From contig CANGIH010000058.1 in NCBI GenBank assembly GCA_947453875.1, positions 1 through 9,927 on the forward strand: DNA of 9,927 nucleotides, given 5' to 3'. Of the stretch, positions 1 through 6,738 are shown in pieces (the first letter of the stretch is position 1; every line of letters starts with the position of its first letter). A program made the translations under genes and the position numbers. Under the pieces are notes generated by a model. It had not been told where the DNA came from and made no database searches. It was given only the letters and a program-made list of their open reading frames with translations. Source of the stretch: Planctomycetaceae bacterium (GTDB lineage: Bacteria > Planctomycetota > Planctomycetia > Pirellulales > UBA1268).

Positions 1-1
1 C

Positions 2-205
2 GGCAGCAGCACGACCTGGAGGTCGCTGGCCGAGCTCTCGCCTGTCGTTCGCAGCCTCGCCCGGGAACAGTTCGACGATCTTGTCAAACGGGTGCGGATT
101 TTCGCCCCCGCCGCCACGGCGACGGCGATCGCTGAGCTTCCGGGCGGCTTCGCCGACGATCTCCTCGCGGCCGTTGCCGGCGTCCCTATCGATCCGCGGG
201 GGTGA
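2..205 (+). CDS. C-terminal 67 codons of an unrecognised protein (5' end outside window)
   Basis: An open frame runs from base 2 to the TGA at 203-205 and encodes 67 residues with a helical-looking tail (ELSPVVRSLAREQFDDLVKR followed by an Ala-rich stretch) and the end VPIDPRG. Nearly every codon ends in G or C, the pattern of the confident genes here, which is the main reason to call it coding. No start codon is visible, so the gene begins upstream of the window. No domain, membrane segment or catalytic motif is recognisable. It converges on the secreted protein encoded at 254-1378 with a 48-bp gap, and no clear intrinsic terminator is seen in that gap. Function unknown. Confidence 0.65.
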   Translation, partial: GSSTTWRSLAELSPVVRSLAREQFDDLVKRVRIFAPAATATAIAELPGGFADDLLAAVAGVPIDPRG

Positions 206-253
206 CGCCCGACCGGGGGCCGCATGGCGCCGCTTGTGAGCGATTCGCGCCGT

Positions 254-1378
254 TCAGAGCAGACCGATGAGCGTCCATGTTCTCGCCGAGGTGCCCCGGC
301 GGACAGTGGCCTCGACACGCCCCGCGACCAGCCCATCGGCGCTCGTCTCGAACTCCGCACCCCCGCCGCCGATCTTCCAGGTGAGCGTGCCGGTATCGCG
401 GTCGAATCGACCCTTGACCGGATGCACCGCATCGGAGACGGCGTCGAAGTAGTTGCCCCTGACGGTACCGTCACGGTGGAGCGAGAGTTCGAGGAAGATG
501 TGGGGAGCACCATCCCGATCACCGGGCGAGGGCAGCGCCGCGAACGCTCCCAGCGGCAGCCATGGTGAGGCCCCCTCATCGGGGGCGTCGAGCCTGGCCG
601 TGACCGTCGGCGAAGGAGCCGGCACAGGCCTTGCTTCGGGTTCGGGCTCGCGAACGAGCACGCTCACCGTGCCATCCGCGGCCTTCTCCTGCTCCGCGGC
701 GGCTTCGGCCTTCGCCGAGATCGACGGGAGGCTCCCGTCGGCTCCCGGAAAGACCACCAGTTCATCGGTGGGGCTGGCCGGAAAGGGGAGAGGCGACTCC
801 CCCGAGACCTGGAGCACCGACCGCGGGGGCTGGCTCGGTGACAACGGCTGACTCGTCCACTGGGCGAGATCGGCTGGCCGCTGTTCGACACTCGTCGGCA
901 CCCGTGTCCCGCCGGCAAGAATCACATCCCCATCCCCCTCTTCTGGGCGCCATGCCGCCGGGTGATCGGCCCGCCACTGATCGCCAAACGGGATCGGCCC
1001 GTCCAGCGACAGGTTGCCCGGCGCCCGAGGGGCCTCCGGGGGAGCCTCCGTAGCGGTGGTTTGGGGCCGTTCAGCCCTCTCTTTCTTCGGCTCGTCTCCC
1101 CCCTTCCGGTCGTTCGGAACCGATTTCCCTGCCGCCTTCTGCCGGGCTGCCGCGGATTGTGGCCCTGCGCGGGATCCCGCGGCGTCTGCCGGGGGGAGCA
1201 GCGATGGCGGGGGTGCAGGAGGCACCGGCGCCAGAGCACGCGGGGCAGGTTGGCTCGAGCGGAATCTGCGTCCCGGCCGCTGTGCTGCGGCGGGAGCGGA
1301 CGCAACCACCATCACCATCAGCACCGCCGCCATCGGTGCGACACGGCGGACACGATCCACGAAAGCCCCCAGCAGCAT
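254..1378 (-). CDS. Secreted Pro/Ala-rich protein with a short C-terminal planctomycete-type domain
   Basis: This 374-aa protein has a signal peptide: a basic start (FVDRVRR), a hydrophobic core (MAAVLMVMVVASAPAAA) and a predicted cut near AAA-Q around residue 33. Residues about 35-290 are low-complexity, rich in Pro, Ala, Glu and Arg, and look like a disordered linker. The last 82 residues (293-374) form the only compact part, with alternating strands such as FLELSLHRDGTVRGNYFD, then VKGRFDRDTGTLTWKI, ending in TWTLIGLL. Similar C-terminal repeats occur, from memory, in planctomycete proteins once labelled mu-protocadherin-like; that assignment is weak. The frame stays open to 1564, but the ATG at 1378 is chosen because GAGGAGGGG lies six bases upstream, a signal peptide follows at once, and the longer version would run through the terminator at 1481-1521. 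Likely exported and cell-surface or periplasmic; role unknown. Confidence 0.8.
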   Translation of the reverse strand: MLLGAFVDRVRRVAPMAAVLMVMVVASAPAAAQRPGRRFRSSQPAPRALAPVPPAPPPSLLPPADAAGSRAGPQSAAARQKAAGKSVPNDRKGGDEPKKERAERPQTTATEAPPEAPRAPGNLSLDGPIPFGDQWRADHPAAWRPEEGDGDVILAGGTRVPTSVEQRPADLAQWTSQPLSPSQPPRSVLQVSGESPLPFPASPTDELVVFPGADGSLPSISAKAEAAAEQEKAADGTVSVLVREPEPEARPVPAPSPTVTARLDAPDEGASPWLPLGAFAALPSPGDRDGAPHIFLELSLHRDGTVRGNYFDAVSDAVHPVKGRFDRDTGTLTWKIGGGGAEFETSADGLVAGRVEATVRRGTSARTWTLIGLL

Positions 1379-1480
1379 CGATCCCCTCCTCACGTTTGTT
1401 CCTCTGCTCGCGGTGCGACAGACGGCATCCATTGGCCAGCGGCGCGGGTGCCCCGGACATGAGCACGTGGCCGGGGGCTC

Positions 1481-1521
1481 AAAAAAAACAACCGGAGGCG
1501 CCGCACGGGCGACGCCTCCGG
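1481..1521 (-). terminator. Intrinsic terminator of the cytochrome gene
   Basis: On the minus strand CCGGAGGCG (1521-1513) pairs with CGCCTCCGG (1500-1492) around a 12-base loop and is followed by a T-rich tract (TTGTTTTTTTT, down to 1481). It lies 30 bp past the cytochrome stop and 103 bp before the secreted-protein start, so the two genes are probably separate transcription units. Confidence 0.9.
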
Positions 1522-1550
1522 CCATGGGTGTCATGCGTTGTTGCAGGAAC

Positions 1551-1946
1551 TCACTCGACGTCACCGCCGGGGAGTTTGCCCATCTTGATCAGGTCGCCGA
1601 ACGTCGGCCCGCCGTCAGCGCTCGGCATGGCGGCGACCGTTTCCAGGGCTTTGCGAATCTTCTCGACGTTCTTGGCGTCTTCCTTCTTGTCGAGGAGTTC
1701 GGCCAGGGCATGGCCGTAGGCGTTACGGTCCTTCTTCTCCTTGCCCTTGTGGCAGAGGTTGCACTTGGCGGTCTCGACCGCGGCAGCAAGCGCCTTCTCG
1801 GCCGGATCGCTGCTGTCCGGCTTCACATAGACCGCCTTGAACTCATCCTGGAACTGCTTGATCGCGAACGCCGGACGGGCAGTCGCTCCCGCGACCGTCG
1901 CCACCGCCACGGCCATCACCACCAGCAAACCATTGCCCCGCTTCAT
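1551..1946 (-). CDS. Small exported monoheme cytochrome c-like protein
   Basis: A 131-aa protein with a signal peptide (MKRGNGLL, then a hydrophobic core to about residue 23, predicted cleavage after ARPAFA at residue 28) and one heme-attachment motif, CNLCH, at residues 62-66. The rest is short, Lys-rich and helical, ending in GDLIKMGKLPGG. It should be exported through Sec, carry one covalent c-type heme and act in the periplasm; Met107 or Met122 could be the distal ligand (inference). It is smaller in fold content than class I cytochrome c. From memory, planctomycetes carry many such proteins with CNxCHxGKxKKxRNxYG after a YVKPDSSDP-like segment; electron partners are unknown. The ATG at 1946 is preferred over a GTG at 1955 because AGGAG sits eight bases before the ATG but abuts the GTG. 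It has a candidate promoter at 2115-2144 and a strong terminator just downstream. Confidence 0.88.
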   Translation of the reverse strand: MKRGNGLLVVMAVAVATVAGATARPAFAIKQFQDEFKAVYVKPDSSDPAEKALAAAVETAKCNLCHKGKEKKDRNAYGHALAELLDKKEDAKNVEKIRKALETVAAMPSADGGPTFGDLIKMGKLPGGDVE

Positions 1947-2020
1947 GGGCTGCACTCCTGGGTCGAAAAGGGCTCACAACGTCCGCACACAGCACAGGAC
2001 GTGGGCATTTCCAGCCTGCT

Positions 2021-2040
2021 GCACCCCGACGACGGGGTGC
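2021..2040 (-). other. Perfect 8-bp hairpin in the cytochrome leader
   Basis: GCACCCCG and CGGGGTGC flank a four-base loop. The hairpin lies in the 194-bp gap between the kinase stop and the cytochrome ATG, about 75 bases before the ATG. No T-tract follows it on the minus strand, so it is not a standard intrinsic terminator. It could stabilise the leader mRNA, form the 3' end of the kinase transcript, or be a protein-binding site. Confidence 0.5.
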
Positions 2041-2114
2041 CGGGTGCGATCCACCCGTGCGTGAAGAAGTCTCGGGACCGGGCTCCGGGAAAGGAAGACC
2101 ACAATCCATCGTTT

Positions 2115-2144
2115 ACTAGACATCCTCGCGGCATCGGCTGTCAA
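2115..2144 (-). promoter_or_regulatory. Candidate sigma-70-type promoter for the cytochrome gene
   Basis: On the minus strand a perfect TTGACA (2144-2139) is followed 18 bases later by TCTAGT (2120-2115), a four-of-six match to TATAAT. The TGA inside TTGACA is the kinase stop codon, so the promoter begins inside the kinase gene. Transcription would start near 2107, leaving a leader of about 160 bases before the cytochrome ATG. This is pattern evidence only. Confidence 0.45.
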
Positions 2145-4504
2145 GAATCGGGCCCCTGCGGGGGGCTGTCGGTACGGGGTGCGGGATGCTTCCAGGGGGC
2201 CCCATCCTCCCCCCCTTCCACGGCAGCCTTGTGCTGCAGACCGCCGGGCGCCACCGAGAACGTGATCTCCTCCCGCTCGGCTGCACCGTCGATCCGACGG
2301 AAAATGCTCGACCCTTCGTATCTTCCCCCGGTGTCGAGCCAGACGACCGCGGCGCGGTAGGTGTCTGGTTGGCCGATGCCAACCTGCTCGAGGAACCCGC
2401 GGCCGGAAGGGGTGATGAACCGGCATCGGGCCGTCGTCACCCGCAGGACCGGCATCACGGGTGCGGCCGGCGAATCGAGCAGCACCGCGAACCCCTCCCG
2501 ATGGGCAAACAGCGCGTCTTCGAGCGCAAGACGGGTCGGGTGCGCGCTCGCCCCCGCCACGCCCCCTTCTACCTGGAGAAAGTGGCCTCCGGTCACACAC
2601 CGGCCGCCACTCCACTCCACCTCCACCGGCGTGATCGCATCAGCGGCGAGGAGCGAGCCGTCCCCTTCCGCCTCGACGTCGGCAAACGTGAGCCTCGTTG
2701 GCTCTCCCGCCCGTCTCGATGCGGCCACAGGCGGGGCAGTGGCGCCGTCTTGATCGGCTGCTGGCGGGCCATCCCCTTCGCGGGGCAGGCAACGAACGAA
2801 AACCGGCTCGACACCGCGTGTGGCCGCGGTTGCACTCCCACGGCGTGCCCGACGGACGTCGAGAAACGCCCTCCGGCAATCGAGACTCGCACCGGGGCCA
2901 ATGGCAAAGAGTGCCGCCGGGCCGCCGGGAGTGACAACGAGCTTGAGTCCCACTCCGTCGACGATCAGCTCGCCCGAGGCGATCGTGATCGCGGCACCAC
3001 CCTCCGCGGAGGCTCCCGCGTCCGCAGTGAAGCGGAGAACGGGGGAGTGCCCGGCCACGCCCCGGAGCGTGAGCCTTCGTGCAGCGACGACGATCGGCTC
3101 CTCATCGCGGTTGCCCGTGAACGCACATTCGATGATGTCGTCGTCGCCGGCAAGGGCGACGGCCTCGCTGATCGTCGATACATCCCCGGCGCCCGGAGGG
3201 CCATCGATGACGCGCCACGTCCGCCGCGTCGGGACATCGGCACTCCCCCCCGCAGCGACGACGCCCGACGTCACGGGGCTCGTCGCTCTGGCGGGCTGTT
3301 CGGTGCCGGACGCTCCCTCCCCACGGGTGCCGGCTCCGGAAAGACCGGCCACCGGGCCGATGCCGCGCCCGCCCCGCCGGATCTGCGGCAGCATCCAGAG
3401 AACACCGACCGTCGCCACGAGGGCCGCCACCGGGACCATCCACGCCCAACGAGTCGCCGGGAGGGGGCGGGACGATTCGGGGGAGGGAGTTCCCGCGGCC
3501 AATTCCGTGTCGAGTTCGATGCCGAGTCCTTCGGCCACCGAGACCAGTTCGGCGACCAGATCGGCGGGACGCTGGTAACGCTCCTCCGGGAGCTTCCGCA
3601 GCAGCCGCTCGACGACGCGAGCCAGCCCCACCGGCACGTCGGCCCGCTCGGCCTGCACGTCCGGGGGCGGGGTCTGCTGGTGCTGAAGGAGCTTCTGGAC
3701 GACCGTCCCATCGGCAAACGGCGGACGTCCGGTGAGCATGAAGAAGAGCGTGCAGCCGAGCGAGTAGAGATCGCTGCGGACGTCGGCCGCACGCGGGTCG
3801 CGGGCCTGCTCCGGGGAGATGTAGTCGAAGGTCCCGAGCGTCATTCCGGTGGCCGTGAGATCGGGAGCCCCCGACACGGTCGGCAACCGCGCCAGCCCCA
3901 TGTCGACCAGCCGCGCCCGTCCGGCCGGCGTGACGATGATGTTCGAGGGCTTGATGTCGCGGTGCACGACGCCGCGATCCCAGGCATGCCCGAGAGCCTC
4001 GGCCACCTGCACCGTGAAGCGGATGGTGCGGGCCAGATCGAGCGGCCCCTCCTCGAGGACGAGATCCCGCAGGTTCGTCCCCTCGATGAACTCGAAGACG
4101 ATGTAGTGCCAACCGGCGTCGGAGCCGACCGCATAGACCCGGCCGATGTTCTCGTGGTCGAGCCTGGCGGCGAGTTGGGCCTCGTTCTTGAACCGGCGGA
4201 GCATGTCGACGTCGGATGACTGCTGGCGCGAGAGCACCTTCACCGCCACCACCCGGTCGAGGGTCGTGTCGACGGCCCGGAACACGGCCCCCATCCCGCC
4301 ACCGCCCACGAACCTTTCGAGGACATAGGGCCCGAGGGAATGTCCCTCGAGAGCGCGGCCGATCTCCTCCATCGACGTGGCGACGATCGGCGGCGAGGGG
4401 TTTCCCGCGGAGATCACCGTCCCATCCGGATCGGTGCGTGATCCGCCGGAGGACACCCCCGATCCTTCCTGGGAAGACGGCACGGGAATGAAGGATGAGT
4501 CCAT
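2141..4504 (-). CDS. Membrane-anchored Ser/Thr protein kinase (Hanks/PknB type) with an extracytoplasmic domain
   Basis: A 787-aa protein. Residues about 60-325 are a complete eukaryotic-type kinase domain: Gly-rich loop VGGGGMG (66-72), ATP lysine K89 in VAVKV, alpha-C glutamate E108, catalytic loop HRDIKPSN (181-188), metal-binding D201 in DMG (in place of DFG), SPE at 230-232 and D245 in the F-helix. It should transfer phosphate from ATP to Ser/Thr of cytoplasmic targets. One membrane helix follows (about 353-373), then an Ala/Gly-rich linker. Residues about 425-760 have a repetitive beta character (DIIECAFTG, RRLTLRGVAG, SPVLRFTAD) resembling a right-handed beta-helix; this fold is inferred, and the domain probably senses or binds something outside the membrane. 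There are about 55 disordered residues before the kinase domain. No Shine-Dalgarno is visible at the ATG (4504); an in-frame ATG at 4372 is an alternative start. It is divergent from the HdeD-type gene. The substrate is unknown. Confidence 0.93.
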   Translation of the reverse strand: MDSSFIPVPSSQEGSGVSSGGSRTDPDGTVISAGNPSPPIVATSMEEIGRALEGHSLGPYVLERFVGGGGMGAVFRAVDTTLDRVVAVKVLSRQQSSDVDMLRRFKNEAQLAARLDHENIGRVYAVGSDAGWHYIVFEFIEGTNLRDLVLEEGPLDLARTIRFTVQVAEALGHAWDRGVVHRDIKPSNIIVTPAGRARLVDMGLARLPTVSGAPDLTATGMTLGTFDYISPEQARDPRAADVRSDLYSLGCTLFFMLTGRPPFADGTVVQKLLQHQQTPPPDVQAERADVPVGLARVVERLLRKLPEERYQRPADLVAELVSVAEGLGIELDTELAAGTPSPESSRPLPATRWAWMVPVAALVATVGVLWMLPQIRRGGRGIGPVAGLSGAGTRGEGASGTEQPARATSPVTSGVVAAGGSADVPTRRTWRVIDGPPGAGDVSTISEAVALAGDDDIIECAFTGNRDEEPIVVAARRLTLRGVAGHSPVLRFTADAGASAEGGAAITIASGELIVDGVGLKLVVTPGGPAALFAIGPGASLDCRRAFLDVRRARRGSATAATRGVEPVFVRCLPREGDGPPAADQDGATAPPVAASRRAGEPTRLTFADVEAEGDGSLLAADAITPVEVEWSGGRCVTGGHFLQVEGGVAGASAHPTRLALEDALFAHREGFAVLLDSPAAPVMPVLRVTTARCRFITPSGRGFLEQVGIGQPDTYRAAVVWLDTGGRYEGSSIFRRIDGAAEREEITFSVAPGGLQHKAAVEGGEDGAPWKHPAPRTDSPPQGPDS

Positions 4505-4565
4505 GGCAGGGCACGCGGGCAGGCGGTGGGCGGATCGCGACCGGAAGGCCGGCCCGGATCATCAC

Positions 4566-4574
4566 TGGTAGAAT
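4566..4574 (+). promoter_or_regulatory. Extended -10 promoter for the HdeD-type gene
   Basis: TGGTAGAAT matches the extended -10 pattern TGnTATAAT with one mismatch. No good -35 box lies upstream, as is usual for extended -10 promoters. Transcription would start near 4581, some 40 bases before the ATG at 4621. The same bases read on the minus strand give TATTCT, a weaker -10 that could serve the divergent kinase gene. A short inverted repeat, CCCCTC/GAGGGG (4584-4598), lies in the predicted leader. Confidence 0.45.
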
Positions 4575-4620
4575 ACCCTCATGCCCCTCGCCGAGGGGTC
4601 TGGCCACGCTGGAGAGTTGC

Positions 4621-5229
4621 ATGCCGCTTCACCACGACCCGCTCCCCCCCGATCCGGCCAGAATGACGGCTGGTCTCCGTGCCCGCGTCGCCTCGTCGGC
4701 GTTCTCGGTGGGGATGGTCCTTGCACTGCTCGGAGTGCTCTCCCTCGCTGCCCCGTGGGGGGCAGCCACCGCGATCGACATCGCCTGCGGCGTGGCTCTG
4801 GCCACCGCCGGGATCGCCCAGATCCTCCTCTCTGCCAATGCCTTCGACTGGCGCGGCTTCTGGCTGGCACTCGTCTGCGGCAGCCTGTCGCTGATCGGCG
4901 GCACGGCGATGCTGGCGATCCCGCGGGCCGGGATCGAGGCGATCGTGGTGTTTGTCGGGCTCGTCCTCCTCTTTGAGTCGGCGGCGAAGTTCACCGCGGG
5001 CTGGGCCTTCCGCGATATTTTCCCGGCGGGCTGGATGCTGTTTGATGCCCTCCTCACGGCCGTCCTCGGCGGCATCCTCATCACCGCCCGCCCCGACGAC
5101 GCCGGCACGCTCTTGGGCGTGCTTGTCGGGGTCAATCTCCTCTCGAGCGGGCTGATGTTCGCCGCGACGGGATGGGCCCTGAAACGCCCGGGGTCGACTG
5201 GGGACCAGGGTTTCCCGGCAGGGCGGTGA
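4621..5229 (+). CDS. HdeD / DUF308-family integral membrane protein
   Basis: A 202-aa protein with six predicted membrane helices at about residues 26-46, 49-70, 80-101, 104-125, 136-156 and 162-185, arranged as hairpin pairs as in the HdeD family. The family was named from the enterobacterial acid-resistance membrane protein HdeD; biochemical function is not established for most members, so acid stress should not be assumed. The frame is open back to 4495, but the ATG at 4621 is chosen because GGAG lies six bases upstream (4611-4614) and the predicted promoter at 4566-4574 lies inside the longer version. The last 32 codons overlap the 3' end of the convergent MATE gene, so its final membrane helix and polar tail are encoded on shared DNA. 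No terminator is visible between the two. Confidence 0.85.
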   Translation: MPLHHDPLPPDPARMTAGLRARVASSAFSVGMVLALLGVLSLAAPWGAATAIDIACGVALATAGIAQILLSANAFDWRGFWLALVCGSLSLIGGTAMLAIPRAGIEAIVVFVGLVLLFESAAKFTAGWAFRDIFPAGWMLFDALLTAVLGGILITARPDDAGTLLGVLVGVNLLSSGLMFAATGWALKRPGSTGDQGFPAGR

Positions 5230-6568
5230 GCCTGAGAAACCGGACGAGGAAGAACACTCCGGTGCCCACCATCCAGGGGAGGTAGCCGGCCCACACGCCG
5301 GCCGCCCCCCACCCGCAGCGAAAGGCGAGAAACCACACCGTCGGCAGGCTCAACAGCCAATAACAGATGGCGTTGGCGATCATCGGCACCCGGTTGTCGA
5401 GCAGGCCGCGGAGGGCCCCGAGGCTCACCGACTGGATCGCATCCGACACCTGGTAAACGCCGGCGATGGTCACGAGCGTCCCCGCGAGCGCCGCCACCTC
5501 GGGATCGTCGGTGAAGAGACGTGCAAGCCACGCTCCGCCACTGACATAGACCCCGGCGCAGGCGGCCATCAGCCCGACACCGAGGAGCAGGGCGGCGATC
5601 CCGGTGCGACGTGCCGTGCCCAGATCACCTGCCCCGGCCGCCTGTGCCACGCGCACGCCGGTGGCCATCGACAACGATACCGGCACCATCCAGGCCAGTG
5701 ACGCGATGCCGATCGTCACCTGATTGGCCGCCAGGGCGGTCGTCCCCACCCAGCCGAGCATCACCGATCCGACGGCAAAGGCTCCTCCTTCAAGCACATC
5801 CTGTGCCGCCACCGGCAAGCCGAGCGTGAACAGGCGCCCCACCATCCCGCGGAGATCCCGTTCGGCAAACATCCCCCCCCCGGCGATCCGCGGGTCGAAG
5901 AGCATCCAGCCCGCGAGGGAGAGCGCATGCACCCAACGGGCGACGAACGTCGCCCACCCCGCCCCGGCCAACCCGAGGGCCGGGAAGCCCCCATGCCCAA
6001 ACACCAGACACCAGGCCAGAAGGGCATTGAGCACCACCGCCAGCAGCATGAACCCAAGCACCGGCCAGGGGCGGTCGACCGCCTCGGCCACCTGGCCGAG
6101 GACGACCGCGAGCACGGCCCCAGGGAGCGACCAGGCGATGAGGAGGAGATAACCCCGCGAAGCCTCAGCCACCTCCGGCGGCTGCCCGAGATGCTGAAGC
6201 AGCGGAACCAGCGAGGTCAGCGCCAGGGCGATTCCCCCTCCCACCAGGAGCGACAACACGATTCCCGCGCCGGCCGTGCGTGCCACCTCGACTCGATTCC
6301 CCGCACCATGAGCCTGGGCGATTCTGGGCGACACCGCCCCCACGGCTCCGAAGGCGAAATAGAGGGCAAACATCACGAAGTTGCCCACGAGCGCCGCCGC
6401 CGCCAGCGGCTCGGCCCCGAGGTGGCCGATGAGGAGCGTGTCGGTGAGCTGGAGCATCACCTGCCCTGCCTGCCCCAAGAGCATCGGCGCCGCGAGGGTC
6501 AGCAGGGGCACGATCACCCCCGGGGCGAGTCTCACGTCGGCCCGTCGTCTGCCGACGTTGCTCGTCAT
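5132..6568 (-). CDS. MATE-family multidrug/toxin efflux transporter (NorM-like)
   Basis: A 478-aa inner-membrane protein with twelve predicted helices in two six-helix halves. MATE hallmarks are present: near the N-terminus GQAGQVMLQLTDTLLIGHLG (32-51), in the second half ATGVRVAQAAGAGD (302-315), and DAIQSVSLGALRGLLDNRVP (376-395), where NorM proteins usually read GxLRGxxDxxVPM. Such proteins export cationic drugs, metabolites or toxins using a Na+ or H+ gradient; the substrate cannot be read from sequence. The start at 6568 is supported by GGGAG eight bases upstream. The region upstream contains the terminator of the PEP-CTERM gene, so the transporter has its own transcript. The polar 28-residue tail after LTAL (451-478) lies wholly within the overlap with the HdeD-type gene and is not needed for the family fold. 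Confidence 0.93.
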   Translation of the reverse strand: MTSNVGRRRADVRLAPGVIVPLLTLAAPMLLGQAGQVMLQLTDTLLIGHLGAEPLAAAALVGNFVMFALYFAFGAVGAVSPRIAQAHGAGNRVEVARTAGAGIVLSLLVGGGIALALTSLVPLLQHLGQPPEVAEASRGYLLLIAWSLPGAVLAVVLGQVAEAVDRPWPVLGFMLLAVVLNALLAWCLVFGHGGFPALGLAGAGWATFVARWVHALSLAGWMLFDPRIAGGGMFAERDLRGMVGRLFTLGLPVAAQDVLEGGAFAVGSVMLGWVGTTALAANQVTIGIASLAWMVPVSLSMATGVRVAQAAGAGDLGTARRTGIAALLLGVGLMAACAGVYVSGGAWLARLFTDDPEVAALAGTLVTIAGVYQVSDAIQSVSLGALRGLLDNRVPMIANAICYWLLSLPTVWFLAFRCGWGAAGVWAGYLPWMVGTGVFFLVRFLRLTALPGNPGPQSTPGVSGPIPSRRTSARSRGD

Positions 6569-6660
6569 TCAACTCGCTCCCGACCGCATGGTCAGTCCTG
6601 CTCCCCTAGCCGCTTCGGCACGCCGGCCGCGAGGGAGATCGGCCTCGGATACCGCGACGC

Positions 6661-6698
6661 AAAAAAACAAACCCGCCCCCGGAAGGCCGGGGGCGGGT
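6661..6698 (-). terminator. Strong intrinsic terminator of the PEP-CTERM gene cluster
   Basis: On the minus strand ACCCGCCCCCGG (6698-6687) pairs perfectly with CCGGGGGCGGGT (6682-6671) around a four-base loop, followed by TTGTTTTTTT (to 6661). The stem starts about 40 bp past the PEP-CTERM stop. It marks the end of the cluster and isolates the MATE gene downstream. Confidence 0.95.
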
Positions 6699-6738
6699 CG
6701 TGTGTGGGCTGTTTGGAATCAGCTTCCGTGCGAGCGGA

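Noticed and set aside
1379..1564. Longer N-terminus for the secreted protein (start at 1564).
   Set aside because: It would pass through the intrinsic terminator at 1481-1521 and bury the signal peptide. The ATG at 1378 has a strong ribosome-binding site.
2021..2040. Intrinsic terminator for the kinase gene.
   Set aside because: The stem is perfect but no T-tract follows, so it is recorded only as a hairpin.
1014..2360. 448-codon plus-strand open frame.
   Set aside because: It runs across the secreted protein, a terminator, the cytochrome and the kinase end on the opposite strand, with no recognisable domain.
2186..4219. 677-codon plus-strand open frame.
   Set aside because: It is exactly antisense to the kinase gene, has Arg/Gly-biased composition and no motifs. 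Long antisense frames are expected in high-GC DNA.
4495..4620. Earlier in-frame start for the HdeD-type protein.
   Set aside because: It precedes the likely promoter and lacks a ribosome-binding site, and the extra residues are not family-like.
6569..6660. Promoter for the MATE gene.
   Set aside because: No convincing -35/-10 pair could be found between the terminator and the start codon.
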